Below are positions 62,956 through 64,000 of a stretch of DNA of 64,000 bases, piece by piece. The stretch lies in assembly GCF_017355525.1 (NCBI RefSeq), contig NZ_CP067395.1:5778501-5842500 (forward strand). The letters run 5' to 3'. Both the position numbers and the translations under genes were made by a program. This DNA is from Lysobacter enzymogenes. Its GTDB lineage: Bacteria > Pseudomonadota > Gammaproteobacteria > Xanthomonadales > Xanthomonadaceae. The notes under the pieces are model-generated. The model worked only from the letters and a program-made list of their open reading frames with translations, was not told where the DNA came from and made no database searches. Numbering within the stretch: the first letter of the stretch is position 1; the number at the start of each line of letters is the position of its first letter.

Positions 62956-63923
62956 GCGCCGTTTTCGCGCCGTGGCAACAGCGCATCTACGATCAGGCCC
63001 AGGCCTCGATCGGCGCCGGCCGGCTCGGCCACGGCCTGCTGTTCTGCGGCCCGGCCGAGCTGGGCAAGCGCGCGGTCGCGCAGCGGCTGGCGCAGGGCCT
63101 GCTGTGCCGCGAACGCGGGCCCGACGGCGGCCCGTGCGGACACTGCCGCAGCTGCCTGCTGCTGGCCGCGGGTACGCACCCGGATTACCAGCTCATCAGC
63201 TTCGTGCCGAACAAGGAAGGCACCCGGCTGCGCACCGAGATCGTGATCGAACAGATCCGCAACCTGTCCGAGCGGCTGGCGCTGACGCCGCAGTACGGCG
63301 GCGCGCAGATCGCGATCATCGATCCGGCCGACGCGATCAACACCGCCGCCTGCAACGCCTTGCTCAAGACTCTGGAAGAACCGGTGCCGGGCCGCTACCT
63401 GTGGCTGGTCAGCTCGCATCCGGCGCGCTTGCCGGCGACCATCCGCAGCCGTTGCCAGCGCCTGGAATTCCGCCTGCCGCCGCAGGACGAAGCGCTGGCC
63501 TGGCTCAAGGCCCAGGGCCACAGCGACGCCGCCGCGCGCGAAGCCTTCGACGCCGCGCGCGGACATCCCGGATTGGCGCACGACTGGCTGACCGGCGACG
63601 GCCTCAAACTGCGCCGCGAAGTCGCCGCCGACCTGACCAAGCTCGGTCGCGGCGAAGCCGCCGCGGCCGAAGTCGCGCAGCGCTGGGTCGGCGACGAACA
63701 CGCCGCGCTGCGTCTGCGACACGCGTCGGACATCGCGCTCGCCGAAGCCGCGGCCGGCTTGACCGACCCGGCGCGCGCGCGCAGTCTTGCGTCCTGGTTC
63801 GACCGGGCCAACCGGACCCGCGAGCTGTTGCGGACCACGGTCCGCGCCGATCTGGCGGTTACCGAATTGTTGATGGCCTGGCGCAGCGACGACGCGCGCC
63901 GCGCCGGGGGAGGAAGGGCATGA
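62952..63923 (+). CDS. holB: DNA polymerase III delta' subunit
   Basis: A 323-residue clamp-loader subunit related to DnaX. It has a degenerate P-loop (LLFCGPAELGKRAVAQRLAQ), a zinc module (CRERGPDGGPCGHCRSC), AIIDPADAINTAACNALLKT in place of Walker B, and the SRC motif as RSRCQRLEF. The lack of a functional Walker A fits delta'. Its stop overlaps pilZ (ATGA). Confidence 0.94.
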   Translation: MSAVFAPWQQRIYDQAQASIGAGRLGHGLLFCGPAELGKRAVAQRLAQGLLCRERGPDGGPCGHCRSCLLLAAGTHPDYQLISFVPNKEGTRLRTEIVIEQIRNLSERLALTPQYGGAQIAIIDPADAINTAACNALLKTLEEPVPGRYLWLVSSHPARLPATIRSRCQRLEFRLPPQDEALAWLKAQGHSDAAAREAFDAARGHPGLAHDWLTGDGLKLRREVAADLTKLGRGEAAAAEVAQRWVGDEHAALRLRHASDIALAEAAAGLTDPARARSLASWFDRANRTRELLRTTVRADLAVTELLMAWRSDDARRAGGGRA

Positions 63924-64000
63924 ACGCACCAGCGGGCGCAGCGCGGCAGGGCATCTTGTCGCTGACGATCAAGGACAAGGCGGCGCTGTACAGCGCGTAC
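63920..64000 (+). CDS. pilZ: PilZ domain protein, 5' part (cut by window end)
   Basis: Only 27 codons are present (NAPAGAARQGILSLTIKDKA and on). AGGAAGG lies before the ATG, which overlaps the holB stop. The opening GILSLTIKDKAALYSAY and the position after holB match the type IV pilus protein PilZ of xanthomonads and pseudomonads, which regulates pilus assembly without binding c-di-GMP strongly. The identification rests on this start and context. Confidence 0.85.
   Translation, partial: MNAPAGAARQGILSLTIKDKAALYSAY

Overview
The window is very G+C rich (about 70% by eye), has short intergenic gaps, many 4-base start/stop overlaps, and frequent GTG and TTG starts. Gene order and protein character fit a gammaproteobacterium of the Xanthomonadaceae/Lysobacteraceae, most likely Lysobacter or a close relative. 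Supporting points are the fabH-fabD-fabG-acpP-fabF-pabC-mltG-tmk-holB-pilZ string, the phoB-phoR-ppk1-ppx string, a 640-residue OpgH, and REP-like intergenic palindromes. The genus is an inference. I see no prophage, insertion sequence, CRISPR array or secondary-metabolite cluster: this is core chromosome decorated with small repeats.

Layout. 1-5.6 kb: end of an unidentified gene, a REP palindrome, a glycosyltransferase/PAP2-phosphatase pair, and opgD-opgH for osmoregulated periplasmic glucans. 5.6-13.3 kb: an acyl-CoA synthetase and, convergent with it, the phosphate/polyphosphate operon phoB-phoR-ppk1-ppx with a candidate PHO box. 13.8-20.7 kb: a TPR protein, the BepA-type protease, a glutaredoxin/AhpD-like pair, NAD-type isocitrate dehydrogenase, a small secreted cysteine protein, and an NhaC-type antiporter. 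20.9-26.9 kb: mltD-gloB, a methyltransferase-like gene, rnhA, dnaQ, a PP2C phosphatase and tRNA-Ser(CGA).

27.1-34 kb: LPS-related genes (DUF6165, a GT9 heptosyltransferase-type protein, the Kdo kinase kdkA), a NADAR protein, and a molybdopterin operon (metallo-hydrolase, moaA, a PhyH dioxygenase, moaC, moaD, moaE). 34-40.2 kb: a beta-propeller protein, a 72-bp tandem array abutting an SRP RNA gene (ffs, minus strand), a metallophosphoesterase, a membrane GGDEF protein, a Tat-exported pectate-lyase-fold protein and tRNA-Ser(GGA). 40.5-45.5 kb: dnaX-ybaB-(small membrane protein)-recR, a HIT protein and an Slp lipoprotein. 45.5-52.9 kb: the MoxR/DUF58/TgpA operon ending in slp, a GT39 glycosyltransferase, maf and two small proteins. 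53-64 kb: yceD-rpmF and the fatty-acid synthesis cluster through pilZ, cut by the window end. plsX is absent from its usual slot, and a membrane-anchored kinase-fold protein sits between fabH and fabD.

The most noteworthy non-coding signals are: a recurrent promoter layout with the -10 hexamer ending 6-7 nt before an ATG (predicted leaderless mRNAs); a GTAGGAGC-footed REP family in five places; the hairpin-bearing 72-bp array next to ffs; and 13-bp tandem repeats after opgH. The most noteworthy protein-level oddities are eight NPF-acidic repeats in DnaX, a kinase-fold protein whose catalytic Asp appears to be Gln, a GGDEM active site, and a PhyH gene translationally fused into the moa operon. 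I did not find a clear multi-gene system that I would call new.
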